A stretch of DNA of 64,000 nucleotides from Larix kaempferi (taxonomy: Eukaryota; Streptophyta; Pinopsida; Pinales; Pinaceae): contig BSBM01000059.1 of assembly GCA_027924585.1 (NCBI GenBank), forward strand, positions 6,076,001-6,140,000, read 5' to 3'. Position 1 is the first letter of the stretch. Each line of letters opens with the position of its first letter. Under the pieces are notes generated by a model. The model searched no databases, was not told where the DNA came from, and saw nothing but the letters and a program-made list of their open reading frames with translations. Made by a program: the position numbers and the translations under genes. Below are positions 1-12,600 of this stretch, one piece after another.

Positions 1-280
1 TCGATATCATATGTACATCAAAGTTATCTCTAACTTCTCTATATCATAAGGAAGGTCTTGCAACACAATCACAGTTAGTCGAGAAGTGTCAACAAGTCAA
101 TCTTCATGCATCTGCTCAATCCAGTCCATCGGAGAACATGCACTAGCTCCACGACTCTACACTATCCATAGGTGAGTCACACGTGCATCAGCTCAAGAAC
201 TCTGCACAGTACATCGGAGAGTCTATCATGCATCAATACAATGTGCTCAGCTCAACCCAATTCATCGGGGGCCTACATCA

Positions 281-300
281 TCAACACTCCCTCCTAGCTA
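281..300 (-). other. Polypurine tract / TGTTG boundary a
   Basis: On the minus strand TAGCTAGGAGGGAG is followed directly by TGTTGATG. A purine run abutting TGTTG is the usual junction between the internal region and the 3' LTR in copia elements. It recurs in every unit at the equivalent place. Confidence 0.4.
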
Positions 301-540
301 GAGAGGTAACATCACGTCGGAACACATCTTGTTATCATAAGAGGGTCCATTCAAACACAGGGAATAAGCACGTTCCACAAAGGAACCATCCCGCAATGGG
401 ACACACTCCACAAAGGAATAGAATAACAATTATGAATGGAGTTTATTCACCACTGCTAGTTGGCCAACCTGAAGATGATCCCATGAATAACAAACGCCCT
501 GTATAAATCTACAACACACATCAACTCCTATTTGGATGAC

Positions 541-1158
541 CTGAAGATGAATCCCACGAATGACAGACATCCTGTAGAAATCTGCAACGCGATGAGACCG
601 AGGCGCCCTCGAGAAACCATATACTCCTCCAACCTTCATGCCGGCCAAGACATGGCACTTGAAGTTGTTCAGGCAGTCGAAATCCTAAGCAAGGAACTAG
701 CAAACAAGTTGGAAGATTGATATATATGCAAAAAAATATATAACCTTGAACTGAAAGCAATAACAAGCAGGTAATATCTGGCCACACGTTCGGATGAAGT
801 GTTCCCACATGTCCTAGAGGTAGTTATCTTCCCACAGGATGCTTGCAACGGAGTCCAGCGATTAAATTTAACTATGTAGTAAATCATAGATACTAAGTGT
901 GGGTTGCAGGAATCTATCGTGCAGGTACAGTACCACCGAGAGACGAGAAAAAGAAGGGAATCCGAAGCACAATAGAAAAAAGGTAAACTCGTAGTTGTCT
1001 GACCTGAAGATGAATCCCATGAATGATAAACACCCTGTAGAAATGCGCAACGCAATCTAATCCAGGCGCTCTCTAGAAACCCTACTCTCCTCTAAACTGC
1101 ATGTTGGGCAGAACCTGACAATGGAAGTTGATCAGGCTCTCCAAATCCTAAGCTGAGT
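541..1158. repeat. Internal ~470 bp-spaced duplication within segment Q
   Basis: Positions 541-690 and 1011-1158 are homologous: both begin GAAGATGAATCCCA and end near AATCCTAAGC. A shorter third relative of the first ~45 bp lies at 470-515. The unit therefore contains repeats inside its modules. The same arrangement holds in the other units. Confidence 0.8.
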
Positions 1159-1230
1159 TGAGCCTTGACCTTGTTAATGTTTACAGCAGCATAACCAGGA
1201 TCACTAAAAGAATGGCAAAGCTTAGAGACA

Positions 1231-1910
1231 AAATCTAGTGAGGAGGTAACCTCTCAAGAGTATCAAAAGGGCTGGTTGCTCTTCTATGCACACCTTGAAG
1301 AACACTAGAATGGAAGGTATGGCCTGAGGGACTGTGTATTAGTGAAGGGAATACTTCCTTGTGCCAGATGTGTAGGTATTGTGGGTACCAAGCTAGGTAG
1401 ATCTTGCAGAGGGTGCCCATATCTCTATGGATGATCCCACTAGCTTAGCAATTCTTCCTTCCATTGCCTAACAGCCTGATATACCCAACTGTAGCTTGGC
1501 TTGGCTGATTTGGTGTATCTTTGGGCTATGTGTGAGTCTGTTGTTCCCTGATTCCTTGTAGAGATCATGCCCAGCTCGGGGGTGGCAGTGTGTTGAGATA
1601 TTGATGATCACAACAAGCCTATGGTTGGGTGGAACGTTGCAGTTGCATAGCCAGTTGCTTGGGACTACTTTGTTATAAGATAAGTATTCTCTTGTGTTAA
1701 CTTTGCAATTATTTATTTGATGAATATTCTGAATGTATGATGGATGTGTAATTGAAATTACTTCCGTTGTGTTTTTTAATAATTATACATTTCCATATGT
1801 CTTTTTATATTATGTGAATGCTTATTTAAAAGTTCATGGGGCTAGATGCATAGCTTTAGCAGCACGTTCTCTCTATCATGCTGGTATGATGGGAGGGGAC
1901 ATTACATAGC
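1231..1910. repeat. 680 bp substituted segment in alpha module
   Basis: In beta, gamma and the detached monomer, the leader between the motif AATGGCAAAGC and CGCAAACC holds about 125 bp. In alpha that stretch is replaced by about 680 bp of unrelated sequence, which on the minus strand begins near CTATGTAATGTCCCCTCCC. The replacement is present in all five units, so it predates the array's spread. It may be a fragment of another LTR element. No coding region is visible. Confidence 0.75.
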
Positions 1911-2377
1911 GCAAACCCAAGAAAACTAGGGAGAAACTTCTCCAATAGTAGAGAACGCAAAAAAACTAGTCTCTTAACAAAAGTAGCAACCTCTCTTGGC
2001 TAGACCGAACTTGCTTGAGTGAATGAACAAAAGAGAGGTCGAGCTCTCTATTTATACACATCAAAGGGTGACATTTTCCCTGACTGGGCCGACTTAACGT
2101 TCCTAACTGCGCCAAGTTGACTAGGGCAGTTCTGCCCATTGTTTGGGACAAATTGCCCAATCTTTTGGGGCAGTTTACCCGCTAGGCCGACTTGTTTTGG
2201 GGGAATACAAAAAATTACGTTTACTAAATCTTTTCTTTGTGATTTCACCCATAGGTTTACATTGATTCTTTCAAGTGTTTTACATGATCAAATACATTGA
2301 CATCTTGTCCCATAGGAGGTACAATAAAAAGATGAAATAAAATAGAAATAACATCTGAAGTTGCACTATTTCCAACA
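1911..2377 (-). mobile_element. Copia-like LTR segment (alpha), unit 1
   Basis: On the minus strand the segment begins TGTTGGAAATAGTGC right after a purine-rich stretch. It continues through a TATAAATA box and ends in the leader near the CGCAAACCC motif. A TGTTGG start preceded by a polypurine tract and an internal TATA box is typical of plant Ty1/copia LTRs. I could not find a matching 3' CA end, target-site duplication or tRNA primer-binding site, so this is a remnant. Equivalent segments occur at about 6717-7185, 11526-11992, 16336-16802 and 20507-20974. Confidence 0.5.
2049..2056 (-). promoter_or_regulatory. TATA box of alpha LTR, unit 1
   Basis: TATAAATA on the minus strand inside GTGTATAAATAGAGAG, about 320 bp from the LTR-like start. 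The placement fits a retroelement promoter reading leftward. Activity is not shown. Confidence 0.45.
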
Positions 2378-2389
2378 CTTCCGCTCAAC
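2371..2389 (-). other. Polypurine tract / TGTTG boundary c
   Basis: On the minus strand TTGAGCGGAAG is followed by TGTTGGAAATAG, the start of the alpha LTR-like segment. At the right edge near 23302-23318 the same junction reads GAGAGGGAG then TGTTGG, a better polypurine tract and probably the older form. Confidence 0.4.
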
Positions 2390-2474
2390 ATGGAAGGTAT
2401 TCTTCGAACACTGTATTCTAATCTTATTCTTTCTTTGGTCGACATATGAGGTGATGCCCCATGCAGCTACGAAC

Positions 2475-2491
2475 CCAACACTCCCTCTTGG
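2475..2491 (-). other. Polypurine tract / TGTTG boundary b
   Basis: On the minus strand CAAGAGGGAG is followed by TGTTGGGTTC. The gamma side of the unit has the same junction near 4756-4770. The flanking sequence resembles that of boundary a, which suggests that the boundary itself was duplicated. Confidence 0.4.
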
Positions 2492-4239
2492 CCATGGAGG
2501 TATCATCAGCATTATCATACTGAAACACATCTCGATATCATATGTACATCACAGTTATCTCTAACCTCTCTATATCATAAGGAAGGTCTTAAAACACAAT
2601 CACAGTTAGTAGAGAAGTGTCAACAAATCAATCTTCATGCATCTGCTCAATCCAGTCTATCGGAGAACATGAAGATGAATCCCACGAATGAAAGCATCCT
2701 GTAGAAATCCGCAACGCGATGAGACCGAGGCGCCCTCGAGAAACCATATACACCTCCAACCTTCATGCTGGCCGAGACATGGCACTGGAAGTTGTTCAAG
2801 CAGTCCAAATCCTAAGCAAGCAACTAGCAACCAAGTTGGTAGATTGATACATATGCAAAATAAAATAAAACCTTGAACTGAAAGCAATAACAAGCACGTA
2901 ATATCTGGCCACACGTTTGGATGAAGTGTTCCCACATGTCCTAGAGGTAGTTATCTTCCCACAAGAGGCTTGCAACAAAGTCCGGCGAGTAAATGCAACT
3001 ATGTACTAAATCATAGATACTAAGTGTGGGTTGCAGGAATCTATCGTGCGGGTAGAGAACCACCGATAGCAGAGAAAAAGGAGGGAATCCGAAGCACAAT
3101 AGAAAAAAGATAAACCCGTAGTTGTCTGACCTGAAGATGAATCCCATGAATGATAAACACCCCATAGAAATCTGCAACGCAATCTAAGCGAGTCGCTCTC
3201 TAGAAACCCTACTCTCCACTAAACTGCATGTTGGCCAGAACCTGACAATGGAAGTTGATCAGGCTCTGCAAATCCTAAGCTGAGTAGAGCCTTGACCTTG
3301 TTAATGTTTATAGCAGCATAACCAGGTTCACTAAAAGAATGGCAAAGCACAGAAACAAAATGACTGTCGAGCTCGTTTAAACCATGATGATAAGAATAAT
3401 CATCTCCCAACCATGGACAAAGCTATTTGTCTCCCCCGAGCTCAGACCTTCTAATAGAGAACGATGTACATCCGGATAGTAGTAGCGCAAACCTAAGCAA
3501 ACATGGGAGAAACTTCTCAACAAGGAAGGTATTCTTCGAACACTGTATTCAGACAGTTCAAATCCTAAGCAAGCAACTAGCAAACAAGTTGGAAGATTGA
3601 CACATATGCAAAATAAAATAAAACCTTGAACTCAAAGCAATAACAAGCAGGTAATATCTGGCCACATGTTTGGATGAAGTGTTCCCACATGTCCTAGATG
3701 TAGTTATCATCCCACAGGAGGCTTGCAACGCAGTCCAGCGAGTAAATGCAACTATGTCGTAAATCATAGATACTAAGTGTGGGTTGCAGGAATCTATCGT
3801 GCAGGTAGAGGACCGCCGAGAGAAGAGAAAATGGAGGGAATCCAAATCACAATAGAAAAAAGGTAAACTCGTAGTTGTCTGACCTGAATATGAATCCCAT
3901 GAATGATAAACAACCTGTAGAAATCCGCAACGCAATCTAATCGAGGCGCTCTCTAGAAACCCTACTCCTCTAAATTGCATGTTGAGCAGAACCTAACAAT
4001 GGAATTTGATCAGGCTCTCTAATGCCTAAGCTGGGTTGAGCCTTGACCTTATTAATGTTTATAGCAGCATAACCAGGATCACTAAAAGAATGGCAAAGCA
4101 CAGAAACAAAATGACTGTCGACCTCGTTTAAACCATGATGATAAGAACAATCAACTCCAAAAAATAGACAAAGCTATTTGTCTCCCCCGAGCTCAGACCT
4201 TCTAATAGATAACGATGTACATCCGGATAGTAGTAGCAC

Positions 4240-4653
4240 AAACCCAAGAAAACAAGGGAGAAACTTCTCCAATAGTGGAGAACCCCAAAAAATGAATCTC
4301 TTCACTGAAGTAGCGAACCTCTCTCAGCTAGAGGGAACTTGCTTGAGTGAATGACCAAATGAGTGGTCGAACTCTCTATTTACACACATCAAAGGGTGAC
4401 TTTTTTCCTGACTGGGCCAACCTAACTTTCCCTAACTGCGTCGACCTGACTGGGGCATTTCTGCCCATTTTTGGGGACAAATTGCCCACTGTTTTGGGGG
4501 AGTTTACCCACTGGGCCGACTTGTCTTGGGGTTTACATTGATACTTTCAAGTGTTTTACATGATCAAATACATTGACATCCTGTCCCATAGGAGGTACAA
4601 TAACAAGATGAAATAACAATAACAATAACTTCTGAGTTGCACTAATTCCAACA
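4240..4653 (-). mobile_element. Copia-like LTR segment (gamma), unit 1
   Basis: This is a second, diverged copy of the LTR-like segment within the same unit. It starts TGTTGGAATTAGTGC on the minus strand. It lacks about 53 bp present in the alpha copy, and its TATA box reads TGTAAATA. Equivalents lie at about 9048-9462, 13855-14270 and 22838-23310. Unit 4 has lost it. Confidence 0.5.
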
Positions 4654-4807
4654 CTGCCTCTCAACAAGGAAGGTATTCTTCGAACAGTGCATTCTAATCT
4701 TATTCTTTCTTTCGTCGACCTATGAGGTGATGCCCCATGCAGCTACTACCCCAACACTCCCTCTTGCCAATGGTGGTATCACCAGCATTATCATACTGAA
4801 ACACATC

Positions 4808-7800
4808 TCGATATCATATGTACATCAAAGTTATCTCTAACTTCTCTATATCATAAGGAAGGTCTTGCAACACAATCACAGTTAGTCGAGAAGTGTCAAC
4901 AAGTCAATCTTCATGCATCTGCTCAATCCAGTCCATCGGAGAACATGCACTAGCTCCACGACTCTGCACTATCCATAGGTGAGTCACACGTGCATCAGCT
5001 CAAGAACTCTGCACAGTACATCGGAGAGTCTATCATGCATCAATACAATGTGCTCAGCTCAACCCAATTCATCGGGTGCCTACATCATCAACACTCCCTC
5101 CTAGCTAGAGAGGTAACATCACGTCGGAACACATCTTGTTATAATAAGAGGGTCCATTCAAACACAGGGAATAAGCACGTTCCACAAAGGAACCATCCCG
5201 CAATGGGACACACTCCACAAAGGAATAGAATAACAATTATGAATGGAGTTTATTCAGCACTGCTAGTTGGCCAACCTGAAGATGATCCCATGAATAACAA
5301 ACGCCCTGTATAAATCTACAACACACATCAACTCCTATTTGGATGACCTGAAGATAAATCCCACGAATGACAGACATCCTGTAGAAATCTGCAACGCTAT
5401 GAGACCGAGGCGCCCTCGAGAAACCATATACTCCTCCAACCTTCATGCCGGCCAAGACATGGCACTTGAAGTTGTTCAGGCAGTCAAAATCCTAAGCAAG
5501 GAACTAGCAAACAAGTTGGAAGATTGATATATATGCAAAAAAAAATATAACCTTGAACTGAAAGCAATAACAAGCAGGTAATATCTGGCCACACGTTCGA
5601 ATGAAGTGTTCCCACATGTCCTAGAGGTAGTTATCTTCCCACAGGAGGCTTGCAACGGAGTCCAGCGATTAAATTCAACTATGTAGTAAATCATAGATAC
5701 TAAGTGTGGGTTGCAGGAATCTATCATGCAGGTACAGTACCACCGAGAGACGAGAAAAAGAAGGGAATCCGAAACACAATAGAAAAAAGGTAAACTCGTA
5801 GTTGTCTGACCTGAAGATGAATCCCATGAATGATAAACACCCTGTAGAAATGCGCAACGCAATCTAACCCAGGCGCTCTCTAGAAACCCTACTCTCCTCT
5901 AAACTGCATGTTGGGCAGAACCTGACAATGGAAGTTGATCAGGCTCTCCAAATCCTAAGCTGAGTTGAGCCTTGACCTTGTTAATGTTTGCAGCAGCATA
6001 ACCAGGATCACTAAAAGAATGGCAAAGCTCAGAGACAAAATCTAGTGAGGAAGTAACCTCTCAAGAGTATCAAAAGGGCTGGTTGCTCTTCTATGCACAC
6101 ATTGAAGAACACTAGAATGGAAGGTATGGCCTGAGGGACTGTGTATTAGTGAAGGGAATACTTCCTTGTGCCAAATGTGTAGGTATTGTGGGGACCAAGC
6201 AAGGTAGATCTTGCAGAGGGTGCCCATATCTCTATGGATGATCCCACTAGCTTAGCAATTCTTCCTTCCATTGCCTAACAGCCTGATATACCCAACTGTA
6301 GCTTGGCTTGGCTGATTTGGTGTATCTTTGGGATATGTGTGAGTCTGTTGTTCCCTGATTCCTTGTAGAGATCATGCCCAGCTCGGGGGTGGCAATGTGT
6401 TGAGATATTGATGATCACAACTGGCCTATGGTTGGGTGGAACGTTGCAGTTGCATAGCCAGTTGCTTGGGACTACTTTGTTATAAGATAAGTATTCTCTT
6501 GTGTTAACTTTGCAATTATTTATTTGATGAATATTCTGAATGTATGATGGATGTGTAATTGAAATTACTTCCGTTGTGTTTTTTAATAATTATACATTTC
6601 CATATGTCTTTTTATATTATATGAATGCTTATTTAAAAGTTCATGCGGCTAGATGCCTAGCTTTAGCATCACGTTCTCTCTATCATGCTGGTATGATGGG
6701 AGGGGACATTACATAGCGCAAACCCAAGAAAACAAGGGAGAAACTTCTCCAATAGTAGAGAACGCAAAAAAACTAGTCTCTTAACTGAAGTAGCAACCTC
6801 TCTTGGCTAGACCGAACTTGCTTGAGTGAATGAACAAAAGAGAGGTCGCGCTCTCTATTTATACACATCAAAGGGTGACATTTTCCTGACTGGGCCGACT
6901 TAACGTTCCCTAACTGCGCCGAGTTGACTAGGGCAGTTCTGCCCATTCTTTGGGACAAATTGCCCAATCTTTTGGGGCAGTTTACCCGCTGGGCCGACTT
7001 GTTTTGGGGGAATACAAAAAATTACGTTTACTAAATCTTTTCTTTGTGATTTCACCCGTAGGTTTACATTGATTCTTTCAAGTGTTTTACATGATCAAAT
7101 ACATTGACATCTTGTCCCATAGGAGGTACAATAAAAAGATGAAATAAAATAGAAATAACATCTGAAGTTGCACTATTTTAAACACTTCCGCTCAACAAGG
7201 AAGGTATTCTTCGAACACTGTATTCTAATCTTATTCTTTCTTTGGTCGACATATGAGGTGATGCCCCATGCACCTACGAACCCAACACTCCCTCTTGGCC
7301 ATGGAGGTATCATCAGCATTATCATACTGAAACACATCTCGATATCATATGTACATCACAGTTATCTCTAACCTTTCTATATCATAAGGAAGGTCTTAAA
7401 ACACAATCACAGTTAGTAGAGAAGTGTCAACAAATCAATCTTCATGCATCTGCTCAATCCAGTCTATCGGAGAACATGAAGATGAATCCCACGAATGACA
7501 AGCATACTGTAGAAATCCGCAACGCGATGAGACCTAGGCGCCCTCGAGAAAGCATATACACCTCCAACCTTCATGCTGGCCGAGACATGGCACTGGAAGT
7601 TGTTCAAGCAGTCCAAATCCTAAGCAAGCAACTAGCAACCAAGTTGGTAGATTGATACATATGCAAAATAAAATAAAACCTTGAACTGAAAGCAATAACA
7701 AGCACGTAATATCTGGCCACACGTTTGGATGAAGTGTTCCCACATGTCCTAGAGGTAGTTATCTTCCCACAAGAGGCTTGCAACAAAGTCCAGCGAGTAA

Positions 7801-9615
7801 ATGCAACTATGTAGTAAATCATAGATACTAAGTGTGGGTTGCAGGAATCTATCGTGCGGGTAGAGAACCACCGATAGCAGAGAAAAAGGAGGGTATCCGA
7901 ACCACAATAGAAAAAAGATAAACCCGTGGTTATCTGACTTGAAGATGAATCCCATGAATGATAAACACCCCATAGAAATCTGCAACGCAATTTAAGCGAG
8001 TCGCTCTCTAGAAACCCTACTCTCCACTAAACTGCATGTTGGCCAGAACCTGACAATGGAAGTTGATCAGGCTCTGCAAATCCTAAGCTGAGTAGAGCCT
8101 TGACCTTGTTAATGTTTATAGCAGCATAACCAGGTTCACTAAAAGAATGGCAAAGCACAGAAACAAAATGACTGTCGAGCTCGTTTAAACCATGATGATA
8201 AGAATAATCATCTCCCAACCATGGACAAAGCTATTTGTCTCCCCCGAGCTCAGACCTTCTAATAGAGAACGATGTACATCCGGATAGTAGTAGCGCAAAC
8301 CTAAAAAAACATGGGAGAAACTTCTCAACAAGGAAGGTATTCTTCGAACACTGTATTCAGACAGTTCAAATCCTAAGCAAGCAACTAGCAAACAAGTTGG
8401 AAGATCGACACATATGCAAAATAAAATAAAACCTTGAACTCAAAGCAATAACAAGCAGGTAATATCTGGCCACATGTTTGGATGAAGTGTTCCCACATGT
8501 CCTAGAGGTAGTTATCATCCCACAGGAGGCTTGCAACGCAGTCCAGCGAGTAAATGCAACTATGTAGTAAATCATAGATACTAAGTGTGGGTTGCAGGAA
8601 TCTATCGTGCAGGTAGAGGACCACCGAGAGAAGAGAAAATGGAGGGAATCCGAATCACAATAGAAAAAAGGTAAACTCGTAGTTGTCTGACCTGAAGATG
8701 AATCCCATGAATGATAAACAACCTATAGAAATCCGCAACGCAATCTAATCGAGGCGCTCTCTAGAAACCCTACTCCTCTAAATTGCATGTTGAGCAGAAC
8801 CTAACAATGGAATTTGATCAGGCTCTCTAATGCCTAAGCTGAGTTGAGCCTTGACCTTGTTAATGTTTATAGCAGCATAACCAGGATCACTAAAAGAATG
8901 GCAAAGCACAGAAACAAAATGACTGTCGACCTCGTTTAAACCATGATGATAAAAACAATCAACTCCCAACCATAGACAAAGCTATTTGTCTCCCCCGAGC
9001 TCAGACCTTCTAATAGATAACGATGTACATCCGGATAGTAGTAGCACAAACCCAAGAAAACAAGGGAGAAACTTCTGCAATAGTGGAGAACCCCAAAAAA
9101 TGAATCTCTTCACTGAAGTAGCGAACCTCTCTAAGCTAGAGGGAACTTGCTTGAGTGAATGACCAAATGAGTGGTCGAACTCTCTATTTACACACATCAA
9201 AGGGTGACTTTTTTCCTGACTGGGGCAACCTAACTTTCCCTAACTGCGTCGACCTGACTGGGGCATTTCTGCCCATTTTTGGGGACAAATTGCCCACTGT
9301 TTTGGGGGAGTTTACCCACTGGGCCGACTTGTCTTGGGATTTACATTGATACTTTCAAGTGTTTTACTTGATCAAATACATTGACATCCTGTCCCATAGG
9401 AGGTACAATAACAAGATGAAATAACAATAACAATAACTTCTGAGTTGCACTAATTCCAACACTGCCTCTCAACAAGGAAGGTATTCTTCGAACACTGCAT
9501 TCTAATCTTATTCTTTCTTTCGTCGACCTATGAGGCGATGCCCCATGCAGCTACTACCCCAACACTCCCTCTTGCCCATGGTGGTATCATCAGCATTATC
9601 ATACTGAAACACATC
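4808..9615. repeat. Array unit 2
   Basis: Full-length copy with all three modules in the same order as unit 1. It differs by point changes and one- or two-base indels, for example near 5540 and 6880. Confidence 0.93.
6856..6863 (-). promoter_or_regulatory. TATA box of alpha LTR, unit 2
   Basis: Intact TATAAATA on the minus strand in the same context as unit 1. Confidence 0.45.
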
Positions 9616-12600
9616 TCCATATCATATGTACATCAAAGTTATCTCTAACTTCTCTATATCATAAGGAAGGTCTTGCAACACAATCACAGTTAGTCGAGAA
9701 GTGTCAACAAGTCAATCTTCATGCAACTGCTCAATCCAGTCCATCGGAGAACATGCACTAGCTCCACGACTCTACACTATCCATAGGTGAGTCACACGTG
9801 CATCAGCTCAAGAACTCTGCACAGTACATCGGAGAGTCTATCATGCATCAATACAATGTGCTCAGCTCAACCCAATTCATCGGGTGCCTACATCATCAAC
9901 ACTCCCTCCTAGCTAGAGAGGTAACATCACGTCAGAACACATCTTGTTATCATAAGAGGGTCCATTCAAACACAGGGAATAAGCACGTTCCACAAAGGAA
10001 CCATCCCGCAATGGGACACACTCCACAAAGGAATAGAATAACAATTATGAATGGAGTTTATTCACCACTGCTAGTTGGCCAACCTGAAGATGATCCCATG
10101 AATAACAAACGCCCTGTATAAATCTACAACACACATCAACTCCTATTTGGATGACCTGAAGATGAATCCCACGAATGACAGACATCCTGTAGAAATCTGC
10201 AACGCGATGAGAATGAGGCGCCCTCGAGAAACCATATACTCCTCCAACCTTCATGCCGGCCAAGACATGGCACTTGAAGTTGTTCAGGCAGTCGAAATCC
10301 TAAGCAAGGAACTAGCAAACAAGTTGGAAGATTGATATATATGCAAAAAAAATATATAACCTTGAACTGAAAGCAATAACAAGCAGGTAATATCTGGCCA
10401 CACGTTCGGATGAAGTGTTCCCACATGTCCTAGAGGTATTATCTTCCCACAGGAGGCTTGCAACGGAGTCCAGCGATTAAATTCAACTATGTAGTAAATC
10501 ATAGATACTAAGTGTGGGTTGCAGGAATCTATCGTGCAGGTACAGTACCACCGAGAGACGAGAAAAAGAAGGGAATCCGAAGCACAATAGAAAAAAGGTA
10601 AACTCGTAGTTGTCTGACCTGAAGATGAATCCCATGAATGATAAACACCCTGTAGAAATGCGCAACGCAATCTAATCCAGGCGCTCTCTAGAAACCCTAC
10701 TCTCCTCTAAACTGCATGTTGGGCAGAACCTGACAATGGAAGTTGATCAGGCTCTCCAAATCCTAAGCTGAGTTGAGCCTTGACCTTGTTAATGTTTACA
10801 GCAGCATAACCAGGATCACTAAAAGAATGGCAAAGCTCAGAGACAAAATCTAGTGAGGAGGTAACCTCTCAAGAGTATCAAAAGGGCTGGTTGCTCTTCT
10901 ATGCACACCTTGAAGAACACTAGAATGGAAGGTATGGCCTGAGGGACTGTGTATTAGTGAAGGGAATACTTCCTTGTGCCAAATGTGTAGGTATTGTGGG
11001 GACCAAGCTAGGTAGATCTTCCAGAGGGTGCCCATATCTCTATGGATGATCCCACTAGCTTAGGAATTCTTCCTTCCATTGCCTAACAGCCTGATATACC
11101 CAACTGTAGCTTGGCTTGGTTGATTTGGTGTATCCTTGGGCTATGTGTGAGTCTGTTGTTCCCTGATTCCTTGTAGAGATCATGCCCAGCTCGGGGGGTG
11201 GCAGTGTGTTGAGATATTGATGATTACAACTGGCCTATGGTTGGGTGGAACGTTGCAGTTGCATAGTCAGTTGCTTGGGACTACTTTGTTATAAGATAAG
11301 TATTCTCTTGTGTTAACTTTGCAATTATTTATTTGATGAATATTCTGAATGTATGATGGATGTGTAATTGAAATTACTTCCGTTGTGTTTTTTAATAATT
11401 ATACATTTCCATATGTCTTTTTATATTATGTGAATGCTTATTTAAAAGTTCATGGGGCTAGATGCCTAGCTTTAGCAGCACGTTCTCCCTATCATGCTGG
11501 TATGATGGGTGGGGACATTACATAGCGCAAACCCAAGAAAACAAGGGAGAAACTTCTCCAATAGTAGAGAACGCAAAAAAACTAGTCTCTTAACTGAAGT
11601 AGCAACCTCTCTTGGCTAGACCGAACTTGCTTGAGTGAATGAACAAAAGAGAGGTCGAGCTCTCTATTTATACACATCAAAGGGTGACATTTTCCCTGAC
11701 TGGGCCGACTTAACGTTCCCTAACTGCGCCGAGTTGACTAGGGCAGTTCTGCCCATTGTTTGGGACAAATTGCCCAATCTTTTGGGGCAGTTTACCCGCT
11801 GGGCCGACTTGTTTTGGGGGAATACAAAAAATTACGTTTACTAAATCTTTTCTTTGTGATTTCACCCGTAGGTTTACATTGATTCTTTCAAGTGTTTTAC
11901 ATGATCAAATACATTGACATCTTGTCCCATAGGAGGTACAATAAAAAGATGAAATAAAATAGAAATAACATCTGAAGTTGCACTATTTCCAACACTTCCG
12001 CTCAACAAGGAAGGTATTCTTCGAACACTGTATTCTAATCTTATTCTTTCTTTGGTCGACATATGAGGTGATGCCCCATGCAGCTACGAACCCAACACTC
12101 CCTCTTGGCCATGGAGGTATCATCAGCATTATCATACTGAAACACATCTCGATATCATATGTACATCACAGTTATCTCTAACCTCTCTATATCATAAGGA
12201 AGGTCTTAAAACACAATCACAGTTAGTAGAGAAGTGTCAACAAATCAATCTTCATGCATCTGCTCAATCCAGTCTATCGGAGAACATGAAGATGAATCCC
12301 ACGAATGACAAGCATCCTGTAGAAATCCGCAACGCGATGAGACCGAGGCGCCCTCGAGAAAGCATATACACCTCCAACCTTCATGCTGGCCGAGACATGG
12401 CACTGGAAGTTGTTCAAGCAGTCCAAATCCTAAGCAAGCAACTAGCAACCAAGTTGGTAGATTGATACATATGCAAAATAAAATAAAACCTTGAACTGAA
12501 AGCAATAACAAGCACGTAATATCTGGCCACACGTTTGGATGAAGTGTTCCCACATGTCCTAGAGGTAGCTATCTTCCCACAAGAGGCTTGCAACAAAGTC

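Larger units (their letters stand above)
1..4807. repeat. Array unit 1
   Basis: This is the reference unit for the module map. Segment P spans 1-530 and segment Q 531-1230. A 680 bp substituted segment occupies 1231-1910, and the alpha LTR-like segment 1911-2377. A junction segment and short P copy span 2378-2665. Module beta (Q plus leader, no LTR) spans 2666-3530. Module gamma (3' part of Q plus leader) spans 3531-4239, the gamma LTR-like segment 4240-4653, and a junction segment 4654-4807. Boundaries were placed by eye from where homology starts and stops. Confidence 0.9.

Noticed and set aside
183-506. Plus-strand 107-codon frame recurring in most array units
   Set aside because: It is damaged in unit 4, starts with GTG, runs through the purine-tract/TGTTG boundary on the other strand and has no recognisable domain. 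Its conservation is explained by copying of the unit.
669-1055. Minus-strand 128-codon frames recurring in alpha, beta and gamma
   Set aside because: The frames are shifted or shortened between modules and read through internal duplicated motifs. The cysteine- and phenylalanine-rich translation looks like non-coding sequence.
1138-1160. Possible initiator-methionine tRNA primer-binding site beside the LTR-like segment
   Set aside because: I looked for a complement of TGGTATCAGAGC and found nothing close enough on either strand of the unit.
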